IMG/VR virus record: IMGVR_UViG_3300034092_000751
Span: 1-25,354 of that record
Direction: 5' to 3' (one strand)
Source of the DNA: a virus
DNA length: 25,354 bases
Position 1 is the first letter of the stretch. Each line of letters starts with the position of its first letter. Below, one piece after another: positions 1 through 10,200 of the stretch. The position numbers were made by a program, and so were the translations under genes. The notes below the pieces were generated by a model. The model made no database searches, had not been told where the DNA came from, and worked only from the letters and a program-made list of their open reading frames with translations.

Positions 1-3000
1 CCCGCTCGTCATAGAACTCAGTCATGCGGCGTGTGCCCACGGGGTCGTACAGGTAGTTGCTCAGGAGCGCGTACTTGTGCAGTGGGCGGTCAACTCGCGT
101 TGGGTTCAGCAGGCTGTCAGTCGTGGCCACCAGCAGCCCGGCAGTCGAGCCGAAGTACCCGCTCAGTGCGTTGTCCACCAAGATGGGCGAGATTTTGTCC
201 ACACCCACCACGTCACGGCTGAAGTTGGCAATGGCGATGGCCAGCTCCGACGTGTTCGACGCCCGGCGCATGCTGGGGTCCTGCTGCTTTTGGTAGATGC
301 CTTCCAGCTCCCGGCCAGTGAAGAACGAGTAGTTGGTCCATGCTTCCAGCAAAGGTTTGGCAGCCTGCGGGATAGGCACCGTGCGGCCGACGTACTGCTC
401 CATGATGTAGGCCAGAGCCGTGCGGGTGGCCTCCCATGCAGTCTGCTCCTCTGGGGTGCCTTGGCGGCGCATGTACTCGACGATGCGCTCCGGGATGACC
501 TTGAACAGCGCACCCAGTTCGGTTGGCACCGGCAGTTTGTAGCCGCCCGGCAGTATCCAGTTGCTGTCCCGGGTGCGCAGGTCCATCTCGTTGTAGTCTT
601 CGTCGTCATCCCCCTTGCCGAGTGCGTACAGCGTGCTCAGTGTCATGGCGATGGCAGCCCGGCTGTAGAACATGCGACGCGCTTGGGCCCGGCCCACTGA
701 GGAGCTGGAGTCCTTGCCGGATGCGGCGCGGTACAGCACGTCCATACCTTGGATGTATGCGTTGAAGAACGGGATGGTGGTCACCATGGCACCGACGAAA
801 TCGGAAGCGCCACGGCGGCGGAAGTTGATGAATTCCCGGGCCCGGGTCTGCGCCAGCAGTTGATCGCCTTGCGACTCCTTGATCGTCTGGTCGTAGATGG
901 CCTTGCGCACGGCCAAGTCAGACGCCCGGGTGATGCCCTCCAGTCGGTGCATGAGGGTCTCGAACTTGCCGCGTGGGCGGTAGCCGATGTCCTTGAGCAG
1001 CGACACTGCAGGCTTACCCTGCTGGAAGTCGAATTCACCTGTGAGACCCAGAGCCTCCATCTCGCTCACGGTGGGGTGGCGGATACCGCGCAGCTCAGCC
1101 AGTGCAAGCCCGCCGAAGTTGGAGAGCGTCATGCGCAGCAGTGCGCCGGGATTCTTCACACCGGAGGTCATGATGGCCCGCTGCACGTCGTCCGTCACCT
1201 GCTTGAGCGCAAAGGGCGGCAGGATCGTCACCGACTTGCGCAGCACGTTGGACACTTGGCCCAGCACCTGCAGCCACTTGGCCTTGGGTGGGTTGAGTTC
1301 TTGGAAGGCTGCCGCGTCGTAGCTGGACGGCAGGTCCCAGTACATGAGCTCGCCCTTGACGTAGGCCTTGGCCGTGCGGTGCTTGGTGCCGGGCATGCGC
1401 GACGGCTTGCCGGTGTACCCCAAGTCCTCCAGACTGCGCAGGGTTTGCACTCGGGCATCGTTGGTCATAACTTGGCCAACCATCCAGCCCATGGTGTTGA
1501 GGTAGTTCTCGAACACGTTGCCTACAGGCCGATCAAACGAGCCCTTGAGCTCGGGGTTCTTGGTCAGCATCAATGGCGCACGCCCGGTGGTCCGCTTGAC
1601 TGCAGTGAAGCGCTCTGCGAAGTCATCAATGCGGTCGAACGGCACGTAGCCGATCACGGACTTCCACTCGTCGCCCTGCTCCTTGGACAGCCGGCCCACT
1701 TTCACCATCTGGTCGACCAGCGCAATACGGGGCTTGTCCATGGCAGCGTTCATCTCTGCAAACGCTGGGTCTGCGTTGTACTCAGCCACCAGCAGCGCGC
1801 GGTCTGCATCCTTGATGTGTTTGGGGAAGTCGGGGTTGGTCTTTAGCACCTGCTCCAAACGGTAGGCCTCGATGACCCGGCTGGCAAACTGCTCGGCGCG
1901 CTCTTTGCTGCGGCCGGTGCGCTCCCCCCATGCGTAGATCAGCGGGAACACGTCGGTGGGCGCACTGCCATCGGCGGACTTGACCACTTTGTACTGGCCT
2001 GTTTCCTTCTCCTTTTGCAAGGAGCCCTCTTGGAAGTACGCCAGCAGCAGCTTGGAGTAGTCCTGCGCCTGACGGTACAGGCCCATGGGGTTGAGCTTGC
2101 CCAAGCTGTCGCGCACCGCGCCGTTGAAATGCCCGCTGAGCTTGTCCTCAACGGCAGCAGCAGAGTCGGCCACAGCCACGCGGAACTTGACCCCACGGCT
2201 TGGCTCGGCCGCAGCGCGCTCGCTGTCCTGTGCCCCTTTGAACATGCCCAGCACGCCGCGCTTGTCGATCGGTGTCAGATCGCCCATGCTGTCAACCACG
2301 TCTTCTGCGGTGTAGCTCTTGGCAAACTGCTTGCCGGTCTGCTTCTGCGCGCCCTCCATCTCCTCTTTGGTCAGGCCCAACAGGGTGTCGCCTACGCGCA
2401 ACGCTTCGGACAGGGCGGTGTCGGCCTTGGCCGGAATGCCCAGCAAGTCACGTACGTAAGTGACGAACTTGTTCCATGCAGTCTGACCCTTGTAGGGGAT
2501 AGTCTCCATGTACTGCTGCATCTCGCGGTTGGTCATGGACCAGACGAGAATCTCGTGCGAATCCGCAAGCGCGTTGTTCATACCGTTGTAATACCGCTGC
2601 TCGAAGTCGGTCAGCTTTGTGCCCGAGGCTGCGCGGTCGTTAAAGTGCTTGACAACAGCGCTTTGGAGCGCGAGGAGCTCGCGCACAGCCGTGCCGACTT
2701 TGGTGCCTTCAGCAGACTTGTAGCGCCCGACTTCAATAGCGCCCAACGTCGCTGCATGCAGCAGCTCATGCAAAATCACCTCGGGAGTAGTGCCGGATAA
2801 GGTGCCGTTGGACGGATGGTTGAGCGTGATGGTAATGGTTACGGGGCCGCTGCCAGCGGTGCGTTTGCCTCTAAAGTTTGTCGAGCCCAAGGCCCCGATC
2901 AAACGCCGCCCTTCGTCGGCAACCTTTACGGGGTTGAGCACTACCCCCATGTCTTGCAACTGGCGCAGTTTGACCAGCACCCGCTGCGCAATGACTTTCT

Positions 3001-5455
3001 GGTCAGGGTCAGGCAGGTTTTGCGCCGCCCATTGGGCCACGTCCACCATGGGCTTGCCGCTGATCGCTTTGAGCGTAGCTTCGTCCGACGGCGTTGAGGT
3101 CTTGGTGGGGGTTGCAGGTTCGAGTTCCGGCTCCTTGGTGAAGTCCAGCTCCATTTGACGCTTGTCTTTTTTGGCTGCGGCGGGGGCCTCTTCTGCCTCG
3201 GCCTCGGGCTTCTTCCGCTCCGCGTACTCGATCTCTTCCTTCTTGGTCATCGGGAACAGCATGGCCTGCGGGCCTCGCAGGATTTCCTTCTGGCCCTCTT
3301 CCATGCCGAACTCCGACGTGCCGGTGGGCTCGTACATTTTCTCTGGGATCGGCTTGGACGGCTCAGCTTTCTTGGGTGCCGCAGGCGCAGGCTTGGCAGC
3401 GGCGGGTGTGGGCCGTTGGGCTTTCTCCAGTGCCTCAAGGCGGCGCTTCATGTCCTCAGCCTCGGCCTTGCGGGCGGCTTCCGCATCAGCCGCTTCGGCT
3501 TCTACCGTGGGTGCTGGTGCTGGTGCTGGTGCTGGTGCTGGCTTGGCTGGTGTTACTGCAGCCGGCTCTGTTCCTTGAGCGCCATCTCCCGACACAACAG
3601 GCCGTCCAGCAGATACCAATCCGCGTCCGTCAGGTGCGACAGGTTCTCCGGCGGTAGCGGGTGCTCCGGCTCCGGGTTCAGGAACGATGGGGGCTGCAGG
3701 CTCACTAGGAACTCCCACGCTTGGCTCACCAGCTCGGGGCTCATCTCGCTGCTCAACTGCAGGCGTCGGGGCAGGGGTCGGCTCACTGGGTTTCTCCTTA
3801 AACGGCGCTGGCTGCGGTGCCAGCAGTTCACGCAAAATCTTGGCCCGTTTGCCGGGCCCGTCAACAAGCGTCGGGTCTTTGTCGACCATTGCCTGCACTT
3901 CGGCTTGCGTCTTGCCAACTACGTTCTTTTCGAACCAACCCTTGGTCGTGGACGGCGCGATGCCCGTATCCAACACGTTCTGCAGAGTAAACGGCTGCGC
4001 CACCTCACCGCCACGCATTGGCAGTTTGTACTGGTACGGCCCACTTCGAGCGTATGTTGGCACAGGGGTCGGCTCGCCGGGCTCTTCGGGTTTTTTGGCC
4101 TCGGGGATTTTTGGCTCCACGACGCCTTCGCCAAGGTCTTCGCCCGGGAACAACTCACCCTGCGTGCGGGCTTTGACTTCATCCGGCTGGGTCAGCAGAT
4201 CAGGGGCGTTGGCCAATGCTGGGAACTTCTTGCGGGTAGCGGCATCTTCGGCGGCTGCAGCGACAGCCAGCTCCTTCTCGGCGCGGATGCTCTCAATGTC
4301 ACTCTGGGTGAAGAGCTGCATCTGCCCGGTCAGCTCCGCCACGCGCGCTTTGACCTCTGGGGTCTGGGGCTGCTGGCGCAGGCGCTCGCGCTCCGTAGCC
4401 ATGTCGGCGTACTCACGCTGGAAGTCAAGGCCGAGGTCTTGCTGCCCTTCGGGTACGGCCATGGCCGCAGGCGGCTCAGCGGGTTCTGGGGCGCGGACCA
4501 CAGGCTTACCAAACAGGTCCCGGTCTGGCTCGGCGGGGACGGCGCGCTCGTCCGGCGCAAGCAACTCGCCCTGAACGCCCGGGGCGGTAACCAAGGGAAG
4601 GCTGGGCGGGGTTGGTTGGGCTGCGGCTTTTGCTGCGGCGGCTGCATCATCTTCTGCTTTGGCGGCGGCTGCGCCGCGTGCGCGTCGGCCGATGGCCAAG
4701 TCCAACAGACCCTGCACGATCGCGCCGGTTGCGCCGCCGTAGGCAGCTTGCTCTCCCAACCCGTCAATGAGCGCCTGCTCTGGCTTGTAGACACCCCGGG
4801 CGATCATGTTCTGGGCAAGGCCCGACGCGACTTCCTGCGCGGCTTCTTCACCACCTGCAACAAAGGCACGCTTGACGGCCTCCACCCCTGCAGCTTTGGA
4901 CGCCGTGGGGATGCGGGACAGGATACGGATCGGGGCGAACGCCTCCAGTGCGCCGGGGATTACACCCAAGGCCGTGGCAGTGCCGCGTTGGTCTGCGGTA
5001 GCGCCTTCTTGCTCAGCACGCGTGCGGGCTTCTCCGGCTCCGGCACCAACACCCATACCAACGGCAGCCGCGCGCCCCGCCAAACCGAACGGACCGGCAA
5101 GGAGAAACGGCGCGGTGGAGCCGATGGCCTCACTCAACTTGCGTGGGATGGATTCTTCGTACCCGGGGGCTGCAGCAAACGGCGCTTTGGCGGCAGCGGC
5201 CACCGACTTGATCTTCTCCCGAGCGGATTTCTCCATGTCCTCGGGCAGCAGCGCCGACGCGCCTGTGGCAGCGCTCTCGACCAACCCAACTGCGCCGGGC
5301 ACGAGGCCCTTGAACAGTTCCTTGGCCCCACCCAGCATGGTGGTAGGTTGGCTTGAAGCCAGAACCCGTTTGACCGTCGCTTGAATTACGCTAGGGTCGG
5401 TGCCGTCAGGAAACTCAAGGACTCGTCCATCGGCCAGTTCTGCTTCAATCGCCAT
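1..5455 (-). CDS. Giant virion-associated polyprotein (putative DNA-ejection protein) with zincin motif and LPD38-like region; 3' end outside window
   Basis: The frame stays open from the ATG at 5455 to the left edge, giving at least 1818 residues with no stop. A GAGGT-type ribosome site lies just upstream, overlapping the stop of the preceding gene. Visible in order: an N-terminal acidic segment with FPDGT (about residues 15-20), also seen at the N-terminus of other phage internal proteins; an Ala/Gly-rich, partly hydrophobic region (about 110-255); long Pro/Ala/Glu-rich linkers (about 255-780) including an Ala-Pro repeat near 640; a zinc-protease motif HELLH at 896-900 with E968 as a possible third ligand; a helical region with YVPFDR at 1270-1275; and a C-terminal region with NFRRRG near 1544 and IPFFN at 1561-1565, resembling LPD38 of phage polyvalent proteins. 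Last in a row of four large proteins, it fits the position of the largest T7-type ejection protein (gp16). The protease role and LPD38 label are inferences. Confidence 0.8.
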   Translation of the reverse strand, partial: MAIEAELADGRVLEFPDGTDPSVIQATVKRVLASSQPTTMLGGAKELFKGLVPGAVGLVESAATGASALLPEDMEKSAREKIKSVAAAAKAPFAAAPGYEESIPRKLSEAIGSTAPFLLAGPFGLAGRAAAVGMGVGAGAGEARTRAEQEGATADQRGTATALGVIPGALEAFAPIRILSRIPTASKAAGVEAVKRAFVAGGEEAAQEVASGLAQNMIARGVYKPEQALIDGLGEQAAYGGATGAIVQGLLDLAIGRRARGAAAAKAEDDAAAAAKAAAQPTPPSLPLVTAPGVQGELLAPDERAVPAEPDRDLFGKPVVRAPEPAEPPAAMAVPEGQQDLGLDFQREYADMATERERLRQQPQTPEVKARVAELTGQMQLFTQSDIESIRAEKELAVAAAAEDAATRKKFPALANAPDLLTQPDEVKARTQGELFPGEDLGEGVVEPKIPEAKKPEEPGEPTPVPTYARSGPYQYKLPMRGGEVAQPFTLQNVLDTGIAPSTTKGWFEKNVVGKTQAEVQAMVDKDPTLVDGPGKRAKILRELLAPQPAPFKEKPSEPTPAPTPAVEQRDEPRAGEPSVGVPSEPAAPIVPEPGAGAPATAGEPVAPDGRGLVSAGRPVVSGDGAQGTEPAAVTPAKPAPAPAPAPAPTVEAEAADAEAARKAEAEDMKRRLEALEKAQRPTPAAAKPAPAAPKKAEPSKPIPEKMYEPTGTSEFGMEEGQKEILRGPQAMLFPMTKKEEIEYAERKKPEAEAEEAPAAAKKDKRQMELDFTKEPELEPATPTKTSTPSDEATLKAISGKPMVDVAQWAAQNLPDPDQKVIAQRVLVKLRQLQDMGVVLNPVKVADEGRRLIGALGSTNFRGKRTAGSGPVTITITLNHPSNGTLSGTTPEVILHELLHAATLGAIEVGRYKSAEGTKVGTAVRELLALQSAVVKHFNDRAASGTKLTDFEQRYYNGMNNALADSHEILVWSMTNREMQQYMETIPYKGQTAWNKFVTYVRDLLGIPAKADTALSEALRVGDTLLGLTKEEMEGAQKQTGKQFAKSYTAEDVVDSMGDLTPIDKRGVLGMFKGAQDSERAAAEPSRGVKFRVAVADSAAAVEDKLSGHFNGAVRDSLGKLNPMGLYRQAQDYSKLLLAYFQEGSLQKEKETGQYKVVKSADGSAPTDVFPLIYAWGERTGRSKERAEQFASRVIEAYRLEQVLKTNPDFPKHIKDADRALLVAEYNADPAFAEMNAAMDKPRIALVDQMVKVGRLSKEQGDEWKSVIGYVPFDRIDDFAERFTAVKRTTGRAPLMLTKNPELKGSFDRPVGNVFENYLNTMGWMVGQVMTNDARVQTLRSLEDLGYTGKPSRMPGTKHRTAKAYVKGELMYWDLPSSYDAAAFQELNPPKAKWLQVLGQVSNVLRKSVTILPPFALKQVTDDVQRAIMTSGVKNPGALLRMTLSNFGGLALAELRGIRHPTVSEMEALGLTGEFDFQQGKPAVSLLKDIGYRPRGKFETLMHRLEGITRASDLAVRKAIYDQTIKESQGDQLLAQTRAREFINFRRRGASDFVGAMVTTIPFFNAYIQGMDVLYRAASGKDSSSSVGRAQARRMFYSRAAIAMTLSTLYALGKGDDDEDYNEMDLRTRDSNWILPGGYKLPVPTELGALFKVIPERIVEYMRRQGTPEEQTAWEATRTALAYIMEQYVGRTVPIPQAAKPLLEAWTNYSFFTGRELEGIYQKQQDPSMRRASNTSELAIAIANFSRDVVGVDKISPILVDNALSGYFGSTAGLLVATTDSLLNPTRVDRPLHKYALLSNYLYDPVGTRRMTEFYDER
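3511..3540. repeat. Hexanucleotide tandem repeat encoding Ala-Pro linker
   Basis: Five perfect copies of GTGCTG on the plus strand. On the coding strand this gives an Ala-Pro repeat near residue 640 of the giant polyprotein, a rigid linker of the type that may change length by slippage. Confidence 0.9.
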
Positions 5456-5463
5456 ACGCTACC

Positions 5464-7263
5464 TCATTTGATTGGGTTCCCTTGTGCGTCAAACCGCATG
5501 CGGGTGGTTCCGCCGGGGCTTCCTGCGCCGGGGGCTGGCGCAATTGTACGGCCCTCTGCCGCTGCCAGCAACCGATCAGTCTCCCGTTGCACCATCATGT
5601 CAACAAGGCCCGGGTTCTTGCGGGTATCCGCCAACAACCGCATGTTGGTCTTGAGCTCGTTCTGCACGTTGTCTTTGGCCTTGTTGGCAATCTCAGCGCG
5701 CTGGTTTGGCGTCAACTCAGTCTTGCCACTTTCACGGGCAGCCGCACTGATCCGGGTAGCCTGAAGTTGGGTTGCGTTACGCTCGCGTGCCTCAGTAGCT
5801 CTTTGGTCAATCTCAAGGCGCTTGAGCGTGTTCTCCTGTGCCAACTTTGCGGCTTCACGCTCGTCCGTAACGAGTGCTTTGGCAGCTTCGAACTCTTCCT
5901 TGTAGACCTGATCGAAGCGGGCTTTGCCCACGTTGTACTGTTCGGTGGCGAACGCCCGCACGGCGTCGATTTTCTTCTGCGAGATTTCCAGTGCCTGCTT
6001 CGACAGATCGAACTGCTCCAGTTGGCGAGCCTTTTCGGCTTTGCGCAGGCCAGCAGCACCGGCAGCCCCAGCCTCGAACGAGGACATGCCGCGAGGTGTG
6101 GCAGCGATCTGGCCAAGGTACTCCATAAGCTGGCCGAACGAGTCTTGCGGACCTTCCAGTTGGGCCTTGCGTTTTTCCAGCTCCGCAATCATGCGGTCGT
6201 GGGTTGAGGTGTCCAGCTCGCCAATTTCCTTGCGGCGGCGGGCTTGCTCAGCTTCGCGCTCGGCCATGGGGTCCATGTCCAGTCTCGCCTTTATCTTCTG
6301 AGCGGCGTCTGAGACTTGGGCAGGTGCCGTAGGCTGTTCGACTGGAGCTGGTGTCGGTGCAGCAGCCACGGGTGCTGGAGCCTGCTGGCGGCGCTTTTGG
6401 TCAGCCAGTGCCTTCAGGTCTGCAATGGGTTTTGGTGCGGGGGGCGCGCTGCGCGATGCTGCGTCGGACGCGTTGATGGCTCCACGATTCTCCGCTTGTG
6501 TTGGCGCAGGCTTCTTGGCCGCGACTTCACGAGCAGAAGCTTCGGATGCGGGCGCATTTTCTGAAGACGCCAAGAAGCGAGCGCGGGCGTCCATGAGCGG
6601 AGTCATGCTGGTGCCGCCGTGCTGCGTCAGGCCATACAAACCACGGATTGGGGCAGCGACGACATCGCCAGCAGCGGCCAACGGCGCAGACAAAAACGCC
6701 AAAGCTTTGAGGATGCCTTCGTTATCTTTTTTGCGCTCTGGGCGCTCCGCGTCTTCCCGGTTCTCGCGGTACAGCTTGTCAATACGGGTCTCGTATTCTT
6801 CGCCCTCATCTCCGCCTTTTTTGAACGCAACGATGCCGCCACCCGCGAGGCCGAACTCCACGGGCAGATCGTCGATGCCTTGGGCGCTGGGTTGCGCTTG
6901 GGCAAATTGCGTCCCTTCTGGGACTGGACCGGGGCCAGCTTGCTGCATCATGGCCTGCATGGCTTGTTGCTTTTGCTGGGCTTGAACTTGCTGGGCTTGC
7001 ATCTTCTGGCGGGCCTGCTCGCGCACGGAATCCATGACGGTGGGGGGCTTGCCTTGTGGGCCTTGCATCTGGGCAAGTTGGTCCATGGCCTGTTGCTTGG
7101 CCACGGCGTCTGTTTCGTTCGTGACGATGTTCAATGCCATCAGCTCGTGCAGGTCTGGTGGCAGGCCGGGCTTGCCCTGCTGCTCTTGCTGGATGCGCTG
7201 CTGGAGCGGTGCTGGGTTCCCACGGAACAGGGAGGCGATGCCTTGGGCGCTGGGTTGACTCAT
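5464..7263 (-). CDS. Putative virion-internal (ejection-type) protein, 599 aa
   Basis: Unrecognised by exact family. The start is the ATG at 7263 with an AAGGA site just upstream. The N-terminal 120 residues are Gln/Met/Ala-rich. A GLAGGGIVAFKKGG segment at 138-151 is of a type common in phage internal and tape-like proteins. It is followed by a charged helix, a weakly hydrophobic Ala-rich stretch (FLSAPLAAAGDVVAAPIRG), a Pro/Ala linker, and a long highly charged helical or coiled-coil region at about 330-520. The motif QPSAQGI occurs twice, at residues 3-9 and 124-130, encoded by an exact 22-base direct repeat. There is no catalytic motif. Its place between two other large low-complexity proteins and its composition suggest a packaged, unfoldable protein delivered with the DNA, analogous to the T7 internal core. 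A structural scaffold role is the alternative. Confidence 0.7.
   Translation of the reverse strand: MSQPSAQGIASLFRGNPAPLQQRIQQEQQGKPGLPPDLHELMALNIVTNETDAVAKQQAMDQLAQMQGPQGKPPTVMDSVREQARQKMQAQQVQAQQKQQAMQAMMQQAGPGPVPEGTQFAQAQPSAQGIDDLPVEFGLAGGGIVAFKKGGDEGEEYETRIDKLYRENREDAERPERKKDNEGILKALAFLSAPLAAAGDVVAAPIRGLYGLTQHGGTSMTPLMDARARFLASSENAPASEASAREVAAKKPAPTQAENRGAINASDAASRSAPPAPKPIADLKALADQKRRQQAPAPVAAAPTPAPVEQPTAPAQVSDAAQKIKARLDMDPMAEREAEQARRRKEIGELDTSTHDRMIAELEKRKAQLEGPQDSFGQLMEYLGQIAATPRGMSSFEAGAAGAAGLRKAEKARQLEQFDLSKQALEISQKKIDAVRAFATEQYNVGKARFDQVYKEEFEAAKALVTDEREAAKLAQENTLKRLEIDQRATEARERNATQLQATRISAAARESGKTELTPNQRAEIANKAKDNVQNELKTNMRLLADTRKNPGLVDMMVQRETDRLLAAAEGRTIAPAPGAGSPGGTTRMRFDAQGNPIK
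6873..6894. repeat. 22-base exact direct repeat, copy 1
   Basis: Identical to 7236-7257 (363 bases away). It encodes QPSAQGI at residues 124-130 of the 599-residue protein. Confidence 0.85.
7236..7257. repeat. 22-base exact direct repeat, copy 2
   Basis: Identical to 6873-6894. It encodes QPSAQGI at residues 3-9 of the 599-residue protein, immediately after the start codon. Confidence 0.85.
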
Positions 7264-7272
7264 GATCTGTCC

Positions 7273-10200
7273 TTAATTTTTTGCGGGGGCTGCTGTCTTG
7301 CCACTCAAGATGTCCAAGAGCTGCTGTACTGTCGTGGCCCCGCCAGCAAACTGCTGCAAATTACTGGCCCCCGGGATGTTGTACGACTGCGCCGCCAATG
7401 GCAAGCCCGAGAGCAGCGACTGCTGGAACTGCACCATCTTGTAGGGGTTCAGGCGAGCTTCCTCGAACTGCGCCTTGTCGGCTGCAATGCCCTCCGACTC
7501 GATGCCACGCTGAACACCGCCAGCTTCCAGTGTGCCGCGCAGGTTCGCCAGATCGGACTGCGACTGGAGAGCCCCAGCCTGAGCTTGGGTCTGTGCACCT
7601 TGCAGGCCAGTCTGCAAACCCTGCAGGCCAAACGTGGCACCGAACTGCGCCTCTTGTGCGCTGCGTGCTTGGTCGGCATTGAACTGCTGCATGGCTTTGT
7701 CGTAGGCGGTGGAGTACCCCTGCGCCAGCGCATCGGACTGTTTGCCCATCAGGTTGCGGCGACCCTCAGATTCCATGATGGCCTGACGGCTACCGCCATA
7801 CGCCCCGGCCTGCGTCAAGCGGCCAGCGTCTTGAACGCGGGCAATATCCGCAGCACGTTGCATTTCAGCCATCTGCGGACGCAAAGCGGACTCAAGGTAC
7901 GGGTTCATGTACTGCTGCGCAATGTTTCCAACCGGCTGTGAGGCCTGTGGCTGCTGTGGCTGTCGGCCCTGCTGACCTTGCATCAGACCGGGCAGGCCAG
8001 CTTCCTGACTTGGTGGGCGCATAACGCCCCCGGTCATTGCATCGCCCTGCATGAAAGGCTCGGACGACTCGCCAAAAGGCAGGGGCGTGCCTCCGCCAGT
8101 GGAAGGCTCTTGCTGAAAACCCGGAGGCAGCTTGTTGCTAGGGAGCGTTGACATGCCACCCTGAAGTCGTGGGTCGCCGGGTTGCAGCTTCACGAGATCG
8201 CGGGACTCAGCGCCCGTAGCTGGGTTGTATTGCGAGCCGCCATATTCACGCATGGGCTTCGTCTGAAACATGCCGCGACCGTCTTCCGAGCGATACGTTC
8301 CTGTGCTTTCATCAAAGTCACGAGAGCCCCCGGCGTAGTTAATGCCATTGTCTTGCTGGGGGTCGTAATCGTTGCGGGGGCCGTCGGCAAGAAGGGGCTC
8401 CCGACCGTTATAGATTCCCGCTGGTGGAGGGGTGGGGCCTCCTGTGGGTGGAGGTGCCACACCGGGGCGTGGCATTGGGATGGGGTTGGAGGGAGTGCCC
8501 ATCGGGTAGGGCTGCTGCTGGGGCATGCCCATGCCCATGCCGTAGGACGGAGCCATGTCCAGACCCGTTCTGTTTGGTGTGCCCAAGAACGATGTGGTCT
8601 GTGGGGTGTACCGCATGTTTGCCGCCAAGTTGGCGATGCCGCCAGCAGTGTTGGCAGCCTGACCAATAGAGCCGGGCGTGCGAAGATTCCCGGCCATGTT
8701 GAACGCTTGGTTCTGCAGTTGGGATGAACCCGCTGTCAGCGGGCCGGTGTAGGCATCGTATGGCTTGTTGGCCAGTGCCGCGCCTTGGCCAAGCATATTG
8801 GTGACGTAATCGCCACCCCAGTTGGACAAGCTGGACTCGGAGCCTGTAGCCCCGGCGGGCATTGTTGTTCCGCCTGTTGCGTATTTTTTCACAGAGCCTC
8901 CCGGCATGAATTTGTTGGGGTCGATTTGCTTGCCCTGCTCGGTGGTGCCGGTGCGCTCTTCACGAACACGGTCCATCATGGCGTACAGCTTCTTGGCACC
9001 CTTTTTGGCGTCACCGCCACCAATTTTTTTGACCATCTCAGGGGAGATGAACGCTTCTTCGTTGGCAACACGGGCCTCTTGCTTGCCGCCAATGGTTGTA
9101 GGGATGGAGTCGCTCATGCCATCGCCTTTACCCTTGATGGGCTCAGCTCCAAGGTTTGAAACAAGCAGCTTTAGGCCAGCTTCGGAACTGCCGTTGCCCA
9201 AGTGGCTCACCACGTCAGCGGGAATCACAAATCCATTTGGCAAGAGACCCCCCGCAGCAGCGCCGATGACGGGTTCGTTTTGCGCACCGTATGCCTTGGC
9301 TGCATTAAGGGTTGATTCGTCAACACCAAACTGCTGCATAGCACCCTGCAGCGCCTCCTGCGAAGGATTGGTGGCAAGAAAGCTGTTGATGCTGTCGTAA
9401 ACGCTGTTGATGCCGCCTGCAGCTTGACCCTCTTGGCTGCTGGCCCAATCGTTCACATCGGGCGGTGGAGCTGCGGGCTGGGGCGCGGGCTGCGGTGCTG
9501 GTGCCGCCCCAGCAATGCCGCCGCCCACGGTGACATTAGGAGCGGCTGCGGCTTGTTGTTGCCCGCGCTGAGCAGTGGCTGCTGCGCCAGCGGTCTGCTT
9601 GGCCATCCAATTAGGGTCCTCCCACATGCCGTATCCCTGCGGAGAATGCGCAAGTGTTGGGTCCAAACCCATCTGTGTGGCCGAATACATGGCATCGCGG
9701 CGGTCCTGCCGTTTCAGTTGCTCTTGAGCTTGCTGCTGGACGATTGGACTGTTGTAGGGATCAGTGATGCCTTGCTTGGCATACACATCAGCCAACGTGC
9801 CCTGACCCAGCGGGTTTGCTTGAGTCATCTGCCACTGGATGTAGTTTTTCACCTCTTCCGGGGTGGCGTCTTTGTTGGGGTCCATCGAAAACGTCAGGCC
9901 CTTCATGAGCTCGGCATCCTCGGCTGACAGGGTGTCCTTGTTAGCCGTCACCGCTCCACCAAAGGCGTTGACCCGGTAACCATCTGGCGTTATCACATCA
10001 CCCGTCTTGGGGTTGTAGATTCCTTGAGCGGTAAGGATGCGACCGTCCGGCAGCGGCGTTCCTTTCGTTGCGCCTGTGTATGGGGTTTGCTGATAGCCGG
10101 GCCGCGCAATAGCGCCATATTGGCCGGGCACAGAGACTGCGGAACCGCCCGGCTTAGTAGCACCCGGCGTTGGAACGCCACCGCCTACAACCACATTACC

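Noticed and set aside
749-1846. Plus-strand open frame (365 codons)
   Set aside because: Antisense shadow of the polyprotein; the His/Val/Leu-rich translation has no recognisable domain and no ribosome site in context.
3155-5356. Long plus-strand open frame (733 codons) opposite the giant polyprotein
   Set aside because: It lies antisense to an intact minus-strand frame with good protein character. The translation is Cys/Gly/Arg-rich without family features. High G+C codon use on the coding strand commonly leaves such antisense frames open.
6619-7941. Plus-strand open frame (440 codons)
   Set aside because: It spans the junction of two minus-strand genes with good starts and Shine-Dalgarno sites. 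The Leu-rich translation is an artefact of Gln/Ala-rich codons on the other strand.
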